Shown piece after piece: positions 1 to 8,132 of a stretch of 64,000 nt of DNA. A model generated the notes under the pieces. That model had not been told where the DNA came from. It was given only the letters and a program-made list of their open reading frames with translations, and searched no databases. A program made the position numbers and the translations under genes. Numbering within the stretch: position 1 is the first letter of the stretch; each line of letters opens with the position of its first letter. Source of the stretch: WHSW01 sp963729075 (GTDB lineage: Bacteria > Actinomycetota > Thermoleophilia > Solirubrobacterales > 70-9); NCBI GenBank assembly GCA_963729075.1, contig CAVSMU010000018.1:124001-188000 (forward strand), given 5' to 3'.

Positions 1-225
1 CGTCTTCCCCGACCCCGGCGGCCCGTACAGGACCATCGAATGGGGCTCGCCGGTCTCGATCGCCGTCCGCAGCGTGGACCCGTCCGCGAGCAGATGCTCC
101 TGGCCGACCAGCTCGTCGAGGGTTTTCGGCCGCATGCGGACGGCCAGCGGCGCCTCGGCCTCGGGGACCGGTGTGCGGCGATCGCCAGCGGCGGGACCCT
201 CGGACTCGAACAATCGGCCGCTCAT
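1..225 (-). CDS. rarA: RarA/MgsA-type AAA+ ATPase, N-terminal fragment
   Basis: Only the first 75 codons lie in the window; the gene runs off the left edge. The peptide carries the family N-terminus RMRPKTLDELVGQEHLL (about residues 30-46) and ends inside the Walker A motif GPPGSGKT (residues 68-75). RarA (replication-associated recombination protein A) is a clamp-loader-like ATPase acting at stalled replication forks. The ATG at 225 gives a short N-terminal tail before the conserved block. It diverges from the M20 peptidase gene across a 46-bp gap. RuvB or another clamp-loader relative is less likely because RPxxLDExVGQxHLL is the RarA signature. Confidence 0.85.
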   Translation of the reverse strand, partial: MSGRLFESEGPAAGDRRTPVPEAEAPLAVRMRPKTLDELVGQEHLLADGSTLRTAIETGEPHSMVLYGPPGSGKT

Positions 226-259
226 GGTCCGCCTCAGTATGTAGACAGCGGACCACGGG

Positions 260-265
260 TAACCT
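260..265 (+). promoter_or_regulatory. -10 hexamer TAACCT, leaderless start of M20 peptidase gene
   Basis: TAACCT ends 6 nt before the ATG at 272, so transcription would begin on or next to the start codon. No Shine-Dalgarno sequence lies between them. Confidence 0.5.
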
Positions 266-271
266 GCGCCC

Positions 272-1618
272 ATGGGCCAGGAGACCGCGGTGAGGGCAAG
301 CCGGCTGGGCGCCGAGGCCGGAGAGTTGCTCTCGGATCTCATCAAGATCGACACACAGAACCCCCCGGGCAACGAGCGGCCGGCGCAGGAGCTGCTCGCC
401 GCGCGCCTGGCGGACGCCGGATTCGAGTGCAGCATGCTCGCGGCCGAGCCGGAGCGCCCCAACCTCGTCGCCAGGCTGGGCGGCGAGGCGCCGGGGCCCA
501 CACTCACCCTGCTCGGCCACGTCGACACGGTGCCGGCCGACGCCTCGGAGTGGAGCTTCGACCCCTGGAGCGGCGAGATCGTCGACGGCGTGGTCCGCGG
601 GCGCGGGGCCCAGGACATGAAGGGCCAGGTGGCAGCCGAGGTCGTGGCCGCCATCGCCCTCGCGCACGACGGCTGGCGCCCGGCGCGCGGCGAGCTGAAG
701 GTGATCGCGACCGCCGACGAGGAGAAGGGCGCCGACATCGGCGCCGCCTGGCTGTGCGCTGAGCACCCCGACGCGGTCCGCTCCGACATGGTGCTCAATG
801 AGGGCGGGGGCTACGCGTTCGAGGTCGGCGACCGGCGCTTCTACACGCTCTGCGTCGGCGAGAAGGGAGTCAACCGCTTCTTGCTCCGCGCCCGTGGAGT
901 CGCCGGGCACGGGTCGATCCCGGCGCTCGGCGACAACGCGCTGCTGCGCCTCGCGCCGGCGCTCGCCGCCCTCGGCAAGCAGCCGCCCCTGGAGCCGGAC
1001 CCGGTCGGGGTCGCGTTCCTGTCGACGCTCCTCAACGAAGAACTCGACGGCGCAGAGGCCACCGAGCTCGAGGGCGCGATCGAACGACTGCGCGGGCTTG
1101 CCCCGAAGGTGGTCGAGCTGCTGGCGGAGCCGATGCTGCGGGTGACGCTGGTACCGACCCGGATCCGCGCCTCGGAGAAATCGAACGTCATCCCGTCACG
1201 AGCCGAGGTGCTCGTGGATTGCCGCGTCCCCCCCGGACGCGGGGCCGAGGACGCACGTGCGCGAGCCGTGGAGGTGCTCGGCCCGCTCGCCGACGGGCTC
1301 GAGATCGAGTTCGCCGAGCAGACGGTGGGCAACACCTCACCGCCCGCCTCGCCGCTCAGGGATGCGATCGGCACCTGGCTCGCCGAGGCCGACCCCGGCG
1401 CGGAACTGGTGCCGGTCGTCATGCCCGGGTTCAGTGACAGCCACTGGTTCCGCAACGCCTTCGGCGCCGCCACGGTCTACGGCTTCTGCCCCCAGCGGCA
1501 GTTCGGCCTGCTCGAGGCGCAGCCGCTCGTCCACAACGCCGATGAGCGCGGGGCGGTCGCCGACCTGGAGTTCGCAGCCGGCTTCTACACCGACCTCTGC
1601 CGGCGGGTGCTCGGATGA
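272..1618 (+). CDS. M20/M25/M40-family metallopeptidase (ArgE/DapE-like)
   Basis: A 448-residue di-zinc hydrolase of the ArgE/DapE/ACY1/CPG2 family, which cleaves N-acyl amino acids or small peptides in the cytoplasm. Metal-site motifs are visible in order: GHVDTVP (His83), GAQDMKG (Asp115) and ADEEKG (Glu150/Glu151), followed by a dimerisation domain and a late HNADE motif. Length is typical. The substrate cannot be told from sequence; acetylornithine deacetylase or succinyl-diaminopimelate desuccinylase are options, but no arginine or lysine genes are nearby. The stop overlaps the next start (ATGA), implying translational coupling to the DUF1385 gene. Confidence 0.88.
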   Translation: MGQETAVRASRLGAEAGELLSDLIKIDTQNPPGNERPAQELLAARLADAGFECSMLAAEPERPNLVARLGGEAPGPTLTLLGHVDTVPADASEWSFDPWSGEIVDGVVRGRGAQDMKGQVAAEVVAAIALAHDGWRPARGELKVIATADEEKGADIGAAWLCAEHPDAVRSDMVLNEGGGYAFEVGDRRFYTLCVGEKGVNRFLLRARGVAGHGSIPALGDNALLRLAPALAALGKQPPLEPDPVGVAFLSTLLNEELDGAEATELEGAIERLRGLAPKVVELLAEPMLRVTLVPTRIRASEKSNVIPSRAEVLVDCRVPPGRGAEDARARAVEVLGPLADGLEIEFAEQTVGNTSPPASPLRDAIGTWLAEADPGAELVPVVMPGFSDSHWFRNAFGAATVYGFCPQRQFGLLEAQPLVHNADERGAVADLEFAAGFYTDLCRRVLG

Positions 1619-2481
1619 GCAGCGAGGGCGGGGGCGCACCGAGCTCGAATGGCGCCGGCGCCAACGGGCCCGCGCCCGACTCCGAGCAGCGCATGCGGCT
1701 CGGGGGCATGGCGCTGCGCAACGGGCTGCTGATCCACGGGCCGACCTCGTGGGCGATCGCGGCGCGGGCCGCCGACGGAACCATCGAGGTTGCCTCGGGC
1801 CCGAAGCCGAGCCTTGCCCGCGGCGGCCTCGCCGAGGTCCCGCTGCTGCGCGGGGCACTTCGGCTGGCCGAGGCGCTGGCGGTGATCCCGGTCGCCCGAT
1901 TGCGGCTCGCCTCGGCCCGGCTGCCGTTCGAGGACCGCACTGTGCTAACTGCGATGGTCGTCTCGAGCGCCGCGAGCGGCGCGCTTCGCCGGCTGCGCCC
2001 ACCGACGATCGGGCGCGAGGCGCTGATCGCGGCGTTGGGCGCGCTTCCGGCCGCGGCGGCGCTGCGCGATCGCGACCTCGCCGCGTACCACGGGGTCGAG
2101 CACAAGGCGATCGGTGGCTACGAGCGGGGCACCGACCCGGCGGAGGTGCCGAAGGAGCACGAACGCTGCGGCTCGAACCTGATCGCACCGATGCTGGCGC
2201 TCTCGATCGGCGGCCAGCTGCTGATCGAGCGGCTCGCGCGGCGTCCCGGTCCCGTCGCGCGAGCGGCGACGGCCGTCGTCGGGGTCGGCGCGGCGGTCGA
2301 GCTCTTCGTCTACGCGGAGCGCAATCCGGAGTCGCCCGTCGGGCGCGCGGTGCACGGGCCGGGGCACGAGATCCAGCGCCTGGTCTCGACCCGCGAGCCG
2401 ACCCCCGAGCAGCTCGAGGTCGGGGTCGCGGCCCTGAGCGAGGTCCTGCGGGCCGAGGAGCTGGCTGGCCGTAGCGCCTAG
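1615..2481 (+). CDS. DUF1385 (YqhQ-like) membrane protein
   Basis: 288 residues with the DUF1385 signature YHGVEHKAIGGYE (about residues 162-174) followed by KEHERCGSN, and hydrophobic segments around residues 120-150 and 190-250. The first ~25 residues are a Gly/Ala/Pro-rich tail absent from the family core, so a later start is possible. DUF1385 proteins are widespread in Gram-positives and Actinobacteria and have no settled biochemical role. The start overlaps the M20 stop by 4 nt; the epimerase follows 9 nt downstream. Confidence 0.85.
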   Translation: MSSEGGGAPSSNGAGANGPAPDSEQRMRLGGMALRNGLLIHGPTSWAIAARAADGTIEVASGPKPSLARGGLAEVPLLRGALRLAEALAVIPVARLRLASARLPFEDRTVLTAMVVSSAASGALRRLRPPTIGREALIAALGALPAAAALRDRDLAAYHGVEHKAIGGYERGTDPAEVPKEHERCGSNLIAPMLALSIGGQLLIERLARRPGPVARAATAVVGVGAAVELFVYAERNPESPVGRAVHGPGHEIQRLVSTREPTPEQLEVGVAALSEVLRAEELAGRSA

Positions 2482-2490
2482 CCCCCCAAG

Positions 2491-2904
2491 GTGTTCGGGC
2501 TGATCGATCACGTCGGCGTTGCGGTCGAGGACCTCGATTCGGCGCTCGCGCTCTATGAGGGGACCTTCGGAATGCCGGTCGCCCATCGCGAAACCGTCAG
2601 CGACCAGGGGGTCGAGGCCGTCCTCCTCGACGTCGGCGACGGCCATGTCGAGCTCCTGCGCCCGCTCGGCGAGGACACCGCCGTCGGCAGGTTCCTCGCC
2701 CGCCGCGGTCCCGGGCTGCACCACGTCGCCTACAGGGTCGACGACATCGACGCCGCGCTCGCGCAGCTTCGCGAGCAGGGGGTCGAGCTCATCGACAGCG
2801 AGCCACGCACGGGAATCCGCGCCAGCAGGGTCGCCTTCCTGCACCCGCGAGCGACCGGTGGGGTCCTGACCGAGATCGTCGAGCCGGCCGCCGACGTTCA
2901 CTAG
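2491..2904 (+). CDS. mce: Methylmalonyl-CoA epimerase
   Basis: A 137-residue vicinal oxygen chelate (glyoxalase/bleomycin-resistance fold) protein starting at GTG. The N-terminal DHVGVAVEDLDSAL with metal-binding His7, the central GLHHVAYRVDDIDAAL and C-terminal TEIVEP match methylmalonyl-CoA epimerase, which interconverts the (S) and (R) thioesters for propionyl-CoA/succinyl-CoA metabolism. The methylmalonyl-CoA mutase is not in the window. It sits 9 nt after DUF1385. A generic VOC-family lactoylglutathione lyase is the alternative. Confidence 0.85.
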   Translation: MFGLIDHVGVAVEDLDSALALYEGTFGMPVAHRETVSDQGVEAVLLDVGDGHVELLRPLGEDTAVGRFLARRGPGLHHVAYRVDDIDAALAQLREQGVELIDSEPRTGIRASRVAFLHPRATGGVLTEIVEPAADVH

Positions 2905-2907
2905 TCT
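2902..2907 (+). promoter_or_regulatory. -10 hexamer TAGTCT before small protein gene
   Basis: TAGTCT overlaps the end of the epimerase gene and ends 9 nt before the ATG at 2917, allowing an internal near-leaderless transcript. Confidence 0.4.
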
Positions 2908-2916
2908 GCCTGCGAG

Positions 2917-3138
2917 ATGGCGGACGCGAGGCGTATCGAGATCGGATTCAACGGCGGCCAGGTGGTCAGCGCGCGGCTCGACGAGGCCGGCCTGACCGAG
3001 CTTCGGACCGCGGTCGAGCGCGGCGACGGCTGGCACGATCTCGAGACCGAGGAGGGCAACTTCGCGCTCGACCTCGGCAAGGTCGTGTTCGTGCGGACCG
3101 CCGGCGGCTCGCACAGCATCGGCTTCTCGGGCAACTGA
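2917..3138 (+). CDS. Small conserved-looking protein of unknown function
   Basis: 73 residues, acidic, predicted beta-rich (IEIGFNGGQVVSARL, then LDLGKVVFVRTAGG). No family was recognised. It is probably a real gene because its stop overlaps the next start by one base (TGATG at 3136-3140) and a near-leaderless -10 precedes it. No signal peptide or cysteines. Possible roles cannot be inferred from the neighbours. Confidence 0.65.
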   Translation: MADARRIEIGFNGGQVVSARLDEAGLTELRTAVERGDGWHDLETEEGNFALDLGKVVFVRTAGGSHSIGFSGN

Positions 3139-3740
3139 TGCGAAAGCTCGCACTGCTCGCCCTGGCCGCACTGCTCGGCGCCGCCCTCTGGTGGCGGCGA
3201 AACCCATCCGCCTGCCCGTACAGCCAGCGATTCTGGGTCCAGGCGCCTCATCCCTTCATCACCCGAGAGCGCCTGCGGGCGACGCTCGACCCCGCGCCGG
3301 GCGAGCGGGTGCTCGAGATCGGCCCGGGCACCGGCTACTACACGCTCGATCTGGCCGGCTGGGTCGGTCCCGAGGGGGCACTCGAGATCTTCGACATCCA
3401 GCAGGAGATGCTCGACCACACCATGCAGCGTGTCGGCGAGCGCGGGCTCGGGAACGTCACCCCGACCCGCGGCGACGCCCAGGCGCTCCCGTTCGAGGAC
3501 GCCAGCGTCGACGCGGTCGTGCTGACCACGGTGCTCGGCGAGATCCCCGATCAGGACGCGGCCCTGCGCGAGATCGCACGGGTGCTGCGCCCCGGCGGGC
3601 GACTCGTCGTCGGCGAGGTGCTCGGCGACCCGCACTACACGTCGCCGGGCGCCCTGCGCGAGCGCGGCGAGGCCGCCGGGCTGCGCTTCGAGCGCCGCAA
3701 CGGTCCCGCGTTCGGGTACTTCGCCCGCCTGGCCGCCTAG
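3138..3740 (+). CDS. Membrane-anchored class I SAM-dependent methyltransferase
   Basis: 200 residues. An N-terminal hydrophobic stretch (LALLALAALLGAALWW, residues 4-19) precedes a Methyltransf_11-type domain with motif I VLEIGPGTGYYTLDLA and a late RPGGRLVVGE strand. The leader suggests anchoring on the inner face of the membrane or an uncleaved signal. Similar short methyltransferases act on lipids or quinones, but the substrate is not evident. Translation is coupled to the preceding small gene by a 1-nt overlap. Confidence 0.78.
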   Translation: MRKLALLALAALLGAALWWRRNPSACPYSQRFWVQAPHPFITRERLRATLDPAPGERVLEIGPGTGYYTLDLAGWVGPEGALEIFDIQQEMLDHTMQRVGERGLGNVTPTRGDAQALPFEDASVDAVVLTTVLGEIPDQDAALREIARVLRPGGRLVVGEVLGDPHYTSPGALRERGEAAGLRFERRNGPAFGYFARLAA

Positions 3741-3786
3741 CGGGGGTCGATTCGTCGCCGCGCGCGACGGGTAGAAGTGCCCTCCC

Positions 3787-4800
3787 ATGACCCGTCTTCG
3801 GCGCGTCGACTGCACGGGACCCGGGATCCGGCGGGTCCGCCACGCTCGCGGCTTCCGCTACCTGGAGGAGGACGGCACCCCGATCGAGGACCGCGAGGTC
3901 GTCGAGCGGATCCGCGAGCTCGCGATCCCGCCCGCCTGGGAGGAGGTCTGGATCTGCCCCCACCCCCGGGGTCACATCCAGGCGACCGGACAGGACCAGG
4001 CCGGGCGCAAGCAGTACCTCTACCACCCGGCCTGGCGCGAGCATCGGGACCGCGAGAAGTACGCCGCGATGGAGCGCTTCGCACGGGCGCTCCCGCGGAT
4101 GCGCGCGCAGACGGACGACGATCTCGGCCGCCGCGGGCTGGTGCGCGAGCGCGTGCTCGCCTGCTCCGTGCGGTTGTTGGACCTGGGCTTCTTCCGCATC
4201 GGCTCGGAGCGCTACGCGGCCGAGAACGAGACCTACGGCCTGGCGACCCTGCGCAAACGGCACGTGCGGATCGAGCGCGGCGTGGCCCTGTTCGACTACC
4301 GCGCGAAGGGCGCAAAGCGCCACCGGCAGGAGATCGCCGACCCGGCGATCGTGCCAACGGTCCGGGCGCTCCGGACGCGCGACGGCGGCGGATACGAGCT
4401 GCTCGCCTACCGGGAGGGCCGCGGCTGGGTCGACGTCCGGGCCGCCGAGATCAACGAGTACCTGAAGCAGGTGATGGGCGGCGACTACACCGCCAAGGAC
4501 TTCCGCACCTGGAACGCCACGGTGCTGACCGCGGTCGAGCTGGCCGCCAACGGTCAGGACGCCAGCACGCGGGCCGCGCGCAAGCGGGCGGCGAGCGCGG
4601 CGACCCGACGCGTCGCGGCGTACCTGTCGAACACGCCCGCGGTCTGCCGCAGCGCCTACATCGACCCGAGGGTCTTCGACCGCTACGACTCCGGGGAGAC
4701 GATCCGCGGCCCGCTGAAGCGGATCGTCGCCGGCAGCGATCCGGGTGAGTTCCCGGACCGCGAGCGGATCGAGCGCGCGGTGCTTCGGCTTCTGAAATAG
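3787..4800 (+). CDS. DNA topoisomerase IB (poxvirus/bacterial type)
   Basis: 337 residues matching bacterial type IB topoisomerases: an N-terminal domain with RGFRYLEEDGTPI and IPPAWEEVWICPHPRGHIQA, then the catalytic domain with KDFRTWNAT and AVCRSAYIDPRV. Tyr291 in SAYIDP is the expected nucleophile forming the 3'-phosphotyrosine intermediate. It relaxes positive and negative supercoils without ATP. A TAGAAG hexamer ends 9 nt before the ATG, a weak leaderless match. The gene is isolated between the methyltransferase and the ArsR pair. Confidence 0.92.
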   Translation: MTRLRRVDCTGPGIRRVRHARGFRYLEEDGTPIEDREVVERIRELAIPPAWEEVWICPHPRGHIQATGQDQAGRKQYLYHPAWREHRDREKYAAMERFARALPRMRAQTDDDLGRRGLVRERVLACSVRLLDLGFFRIGSERYAAENETYGLATLRKRHVRIERGVALFDYRAKGAKRHRQEIADPAIVPTVRALRTRDGGGYELLAYREGRGWVDVRAAEINEYLKQVMGGDYTAKDFRTWNATVLTAVELAANGQDASTRAARKRAASAATRRVAAYLSNTPAVCRSAYIDPRVFDRYDSGETIRGPLKRIVAGSDPGEFPDRERIERAVLRLLK

Positions 4801-4829
4801 CGCTATATCCCTTTCACGTTATATATCTG

Positions 4830-4835
4830 TATAGT
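4830..4835 (+). promoter_or_regulatory. -10 hexamer TATAGT of the arsR-SRPBCC pair
   Basis: TATAGT ends 8 nt before the ATG at 4844. It sits in the only AT-rich patch nearby (4803-4840), where TATA blocks at 4822-4825 and 4830-4833 could form an autoregulatory ArsR site. The operator is an inference. Confidence 0.5.
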
Positions 4836-4843
4836 TATGTGCG

Positions 4844-5161
4844 ATGACTACGTTCGAGGTCCTCGCCGAGCCGAGCCGCCGCCGCATCCTCGATCTCCTG
4901 CGCGAGCGGGAACGACCGGTCGGCGAGCTGGTCGAGCGGATCGGGCTCAGCCAGCCCGGCGTCTCCAAGCACCTGCGTGTGCTGCGCGAGGCCGGCCTGG
5001 TCCGATCGCGGACCGAGGCCCAGCGGCGCGTGTACGGCGTCCGCGCCGAGCCGCTTGCCGAGGTCGACGAATGGCTCGAGCCCTACCGGCGGCTCTGGGC
5101 GCGGCAGCTCGACGCCCTCGAACGGCACCTCGACGACGAAGCGAAGGAGAGTGGCCTATGA
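4844..5161 (+). CDS. ArsR-family winged-helix regulator
   Basis: 105 residues with the HTH_20/ArsR pattern: TTFEVLAEPSRRRILDLLRE, recognition helix region LSQPGVSKHLRVLREAGLV, then the wing. No metal-binding cysteine pair is seen, so it is probably not a metal sensor. Its stop overlaps the start of the SRPBCC gene (ATGA), and such ArsR-SRPBCC (AHSA1) pairs are common co-regulated units in Actinobacteria. It probably represses its own operon. Confidence 0.88.
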   Translation: MTTFEVLAEPSRRRILDLLRERERPVGELVERIGLSQPGVSKHLRVLREAGLVRSRTEAQRRVYGVRAEPLAEVDEWLEPYRRLWARQLDALERHLDDEAKESGL

Positions 5162-5718
5162 ACGCGACGACACTCGCTGACGGCATCGTGTTAAAGACCG
5201 AGGGCGGGTTGGACGAGATCCGCTTCGAGCGGCGGCTCGCCCATCCGATCGAGAAGGTCTGGGCGGCGCTGACCGAGCGCGGCGAGCTGATCAAGTGGTG
5301 GGGTGACGCGACGCTCGAACTGGTCGAGGGGGGCGACTTCAAGCTGCGGTGGTTGAACACCGACGACGAAGGCAACGCCGTGGCGATGAACGCGACGATC
5401 GCGAGCCTCGACCCGCCTCGCCTGCTCGAGACGATCGGGGTCTGGGCCTCGACGAGCCAGAGCGGGGAGTCGATCGACGAGCGGCACGCCGTCCTGCGGT
5501 GGGAGCTCGAGGCCGATGGCGACGACACGATCCTCCGCTTCACCAACGTCGTTGAGCTCACCGACGAGGAGCGCGGAATGGTCCCGGGCGGCTGGCACTA
5601 CCACCTCGACGCCCTGGCTACCGCGCTGGATGGCGGCACGGTCGACCTCGCCGACCCGTGGGAGGCGGCGGAACGCCTTCACGCCGCCTACCGGGCAAAG
5701 CTGGCCTCAGCCGGCTAG
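5158..5718 (+). CDS. SRPBCC/AHSA1-family protein
   Basis: 186 residues starting at the ATG that overlaps the arsR stop. The START/Bet v1-like fold is shown by FERRLAHPIEKVWAALTE near the N-terminus, IKWWGD, and the C-terminal GWHYHLDALATALDG, which is typical of AHA1-type SRPBCC proteins. These bind hydrophobic ligands; the ligand is unknown. The long open frame upstream of 5158 is out of register with arsR and is not part of the gene. Its 3' end overlaps the convergent BtrH-like gene by 12 bp. Confidence 0.85.
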   Translation: MNATTLADGIVLKTEGGLDEIRFERRLAHPIEKVWAALTERGELIKWWGDATLELVEGGDFKLRWLNTDDEGNAVAMNATIASLDPPRLLETIGVWASTSQSGESIDERHAVLRWELEADGDDTILRFTNVVELTDEERGMVPGGWHYHLDALATALDGGTVDLADPWEAAERLHAAYRAKLASAG

Positions 5719-6675
5719 CGCCGGCCAGAGCGCCTCCTCGGTGGCGAGGACCGCCGCGGCCTCGTCGCCGATCCGCGACCAGAGGCGGGGCTCCGGGGTT
5801 TCGGCCTCGCTCGCGGCGAGCAGGGCTTGGGCGAACGCGGACCACCCGGCGGCCGCCCGAGCCGCCAGCTCCGCCTCGTCCCGCCCGACCTCGGCGAGGA
5901 AGCGCGAGTACATGAGCCGGAAGTTGCCGCCCCCCGTGCCGCGGCGCTCGATCACCTGGTAGCCGAACCGAGCGCACCATTGCCAGTCCTCGATGGCCGT
6001 CGGCCACTCGCCGACCTCGGCCGCGAACCGGCGCAGCGCCGGTAGGCCCTCGTAGTCGCCGAGCGGGGGTTCGAGCATCTGCCGGGCGTTCCGCTCGATC
6101 GCCCGGCCGGCAGCCGATCGCGGGTCGTCGACGTCGCCATCGTCACCGACGGTGAGCATGTGGCCGTCGAGTGGAAAGATCGGGTGCCGGCCGTGGCGGG
6201 CGCGAGCGAGGTTCTCGAGTCGCGTCGTCTGGAGCTCGTCGAACCCGGTGTCTGACAGGTACGCGACGTCGTCGTCGTAGCCGGCGAGGACGACGGCGTG
6301 TCCTGGGAAGTGCGCGGAGCTACCGTAGTGGTCGAGGTAGTAGAGGTCGGTGAGCAGCAGCGCCGGCCGGCCGCCGTCGACCGCCGCCCGGGCGGCAGCC
6401 CATGACTCGTCGGCGTCGTCGAAGGTCTCGAGCACGAGCGGGAGACCCGTGAGCTCGCGGAACTGCTCCTCGAGCCTGCCGACGCGGCCGTTGATGAAGC
6501 GCGACGGCGACTGGCCGTCGAGCGCCACGTAGTAGAAGCAGACGCCGGCGCCCAGGCCGAGCGCCATCTCCTCGGAGATCCTGATCGCCGAGAAGTCGAG
6601 CAGGTTGCGCAGAGCGGTCGAGCCGCAGTGGTTGCCCGGCAGATGCCGGTAACCGCTGACCATGGTCTGACTCAC
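5707..6675 (-). CDS. BtrH N-terminal domain / DUF4872 protein
   Basis: 322 residues. The N-terminal half resembles the BtrH_N papain-like fold: Cys17 in PGNHCGSTAL and a later HFPGHAVVLAGYD that could supply a catalytic His/Asp pair, with LYYLDHYG between. The C-terminal half fits DUF4872. BtrH of butirosin synthesis transfers an acyl group from a carrier protein; relatives outside antibiotic clusters are uncharacterised. The GTG start at 6675 overlaps the upstream membrane-protein stop (GTGA); ATG at 6663 is an alternative. No carrier protein or thioesterase is nearby, so function stays open. Confidence 0.72.
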   Translation of the reverse strand: MSQTMVSGYRHLPGNHCGSTALRNLLDFSAIRISEEMALGLGAGVCFYYVALDGQSPSRFINGRVGRLEEQFRELTGLPLVLETFDDADESWAAARAAVDGGRPALLLTDLYYLDHYGSSAHFPGHAVVLAGYDDDVAYLSDTGFDELQTTRLENLARARHGRHPIFPLDGHMLTVGDDGDVDDPRSAAGRAIERNARQMLEPPLGDYEGLPALRRFAAEVGEWPTAIEDWQWCARFGYQVIERRGTGGGNFRLMYSRFLAEVGRDEAELAARAAAGWSAFAQALLAASEAETPEPRLWSRIGDEAAAVLATEEALWPALAG

Positions 6676-7808
6676 GAGTCACCTCCGGCGGCTTCGCCGC
6701 CTGACACGCTTCTTTCGGTGCTGAAGCACCTCATCACGCAACTGCCGCGACGCAGGCGCAGGTACTCGGATCGCGCCTTGAAGCTGGCGCCCATCTCGTC
6801 CGTGAGCTCGGTCAAGAACTCCTCGCGATAGGTCGTGTCGGTCAGCATCGCCACTGCAAAATAGAACCCCGAGAAAGCAGCCAGGCCACCGGCGACCCGC
6901 AGCAGCTCCTCCGTGAGCTGGAAGCTCTCGCCCGCGATGGTGACCGAGACCAGGTCCGTGCCCGCGGTGTTCATCCACTCGGTGCGCAGGGCCGCGTCGA
7001 CAGCCAGCATCCCGAAGACGACGAAGAAGAGCCCGATCGTGAGGCCGACGAACAGCACCTGGACCGCCTGGCTGACGAACAGGACGAGCCCGACATTGAT
7101 CCGCTGCGCCCGGCGCAGCGGCGGCGCGGAGGCGCCCGCCTCGCGCTCGAGGCGGCGCGTCTCGCGCGGGACGCGGACGGTGAGGAACGCCGACCCGAAG
7201 ACGACGAACAGGCCGATCACGCCGACGTAGGCGACGTCGCTCATGAGGCCGAAGATGTCCCAGATCTCCTCGGTCGTGAAGGACAGCAGCACGAAGATCG
7301 CCAGCAGCGGCACAGCCTTCGCGAACAGGCCGAGCGACGAGGCGAGCTGACCCGCGAGCCGGCCGAGGACCCAGCGCAGGATCGCCAGGAGCCCGTAGAC
7401 GAAGACCGCGTAGATCACCGCGAGGATCGCCAGGTTGATCACTACAGTCGCCGCCGCGCTGCCCAGCTGACCGCCGAAGATCAGCGGCAGCAGCGCCGGG
7501 AGGACCACGAACCCGGCGAGCTCCGTCTTCCCGAGTCGCCTCGGCATCGCGCTGATCGGGCGCTTCTGGACGACGTTGATCGCCGCGATTCCAGCGATCA
7601 CGACGGCGAGCCCGCCTAGCAGCGCGAGCAGGTTCTGCCACCAGCTCCAGTCGAGCTGCCCCGCGCCGAGCAGCTCGGCGAGCACGATCACGCCGAGCAG
7701 CGGCGCTGCCCGGTTGAAGACGTCGGTCGAGGCGGAGAACCCTTCGACGAACAGCGGCAGCCCCGCGCGGCGAAACTGGCGCTCATAAGCGCTGACGTCG
7801 CTGGTCAC
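6672..7808 (-). CDS. Polytopic membrane protein of unknown function
   Basis: 378 residues with about eight hydrophobic segments (roughly residues 35-50, 62-80, 98-150, 165-185, 195-215, 245-275, 310-325). No transporter family was recognised. The cytosolic loop RVPRETRRLEREAG separates two membrane blocks. The last ~25 residues (SCVMRCFSTERSV onward) are encoded by a copy of a hairpin repeat that is intergenic elsewhere, so the tail may be an acquired read-through extension. It is coupled to the downstream BtrH-like gene by a 4-nt overlap. The GTG start at 7808 is preceded by CACAAT, a leaderless-like -10. Confidence 0.7.
   Translation of the reverse strand: MTSDVSAYERQFRRAGLPLFVEGFSASTDVFNRAAPLLGVIVLAELLGAGQLDWSWWQNLLALLGGLAVVIAGIAAINVVQKRPISAMPRRLGKTELAGFVVLPALLPLIFGGQLGSAAATVVINLAILAVIYAVFVYGLLAILRWVLGRLAGQLASSLGLFAKAVPLLAIFVLLSFTTEEIWDIFGLMSDVAYVGVIGLFVVFGSAFLTVRVPRETRRLEREAGASAPPLRRAQRINVGLVLFVSQAVQVLFVGLTIGLFFVVFGMLAVDAALRTEWMNTAGTDLVSVTIAGESFQLTEELLRVAGGLAAFSGFYFAVAMLTDTTYREEFLTELTDEMGASFKARSEYLRLRRGSCVMRCFSTERSVSGGEAAGGDS
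6678..6745 (-). repeat. Hairpin repeat family R1, copy inside a coding 3' end
   Basis: On the minus strand the element reads GGTGC-TTCA-GCACC (6717-6730), CGAAAGAAGCGTGTCA, then GGCGGC-GAA-GCCGCC (6687-6701). The order and spacer match the two copies after groEL at 48.9 kb. The first stem differs by a paired change (G-C to T-A), indicating selection on structure. Confidence 0.7.
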
Positions 7809-7888
7809 GGCCCGGATTGTGCCCCCGTTTCCGGGCCGCGGCCGCCGGGTAGCTGCGCGGTGCAGGGAAGCGACCGAAGGAGACTTTC

Positions 7889-8131
7889 ATGACCATCGCG
7901 ATCATCGTCGGCGTCTGCATCATCCTGCTGATCCTCGGGTTCCTGCTGCCGCGCGCCTCGTGGTGGCCACAGAAGGGCGTGGACAAGACGTTCGGCACCG
8001 GCCAGCGGACCGCATCGAAGCTCCCCGGCAAGGCCGGAGACCTGGCCGAGAAGCCGTTCGAGACCTCGCGCAAGGCCGCCAACAAGAGCGCGCAGAAGGG
8101 ACGCGAGGGCCGCTCCAAGATGCCCACCTGA
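7889..8131 (+). CDS. Small single-pass membrane protein
   Basis: 80 residues: an N-terminal membrane helix (residues 2-23, rich in Ile/Leu) followed by a basic cytosolic tail (KLPGKAGDLAEKPFETSRKA). An AAGGAG Shine-Dalgarno lies 6 nt before the ATG, unlike the mostly leaderless neighbours. The lipid kinase starts 2 nt after the stop. No family recognised; a role in membrane or envelope homeostasis is suggested only by the neighbours. Confidence 0.68.
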   Translation: MTIAIIVGVCIILLILGFLLPRASWWPQKGVDKTFGTGQRTASKLPGKAGDLAEKPFETSRKAANKSAQKGREGRSKMPT

Positions 8132-8132
8132 C

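Noticed and set aside
5158..6675. Toxin-antitoxin or defence island around the ArsR/BtrH genes
   Set aside because: ArsR-SRPBCC pairs are ordinary regulators and no nuclease, methylase or abortive-infection gene is near.
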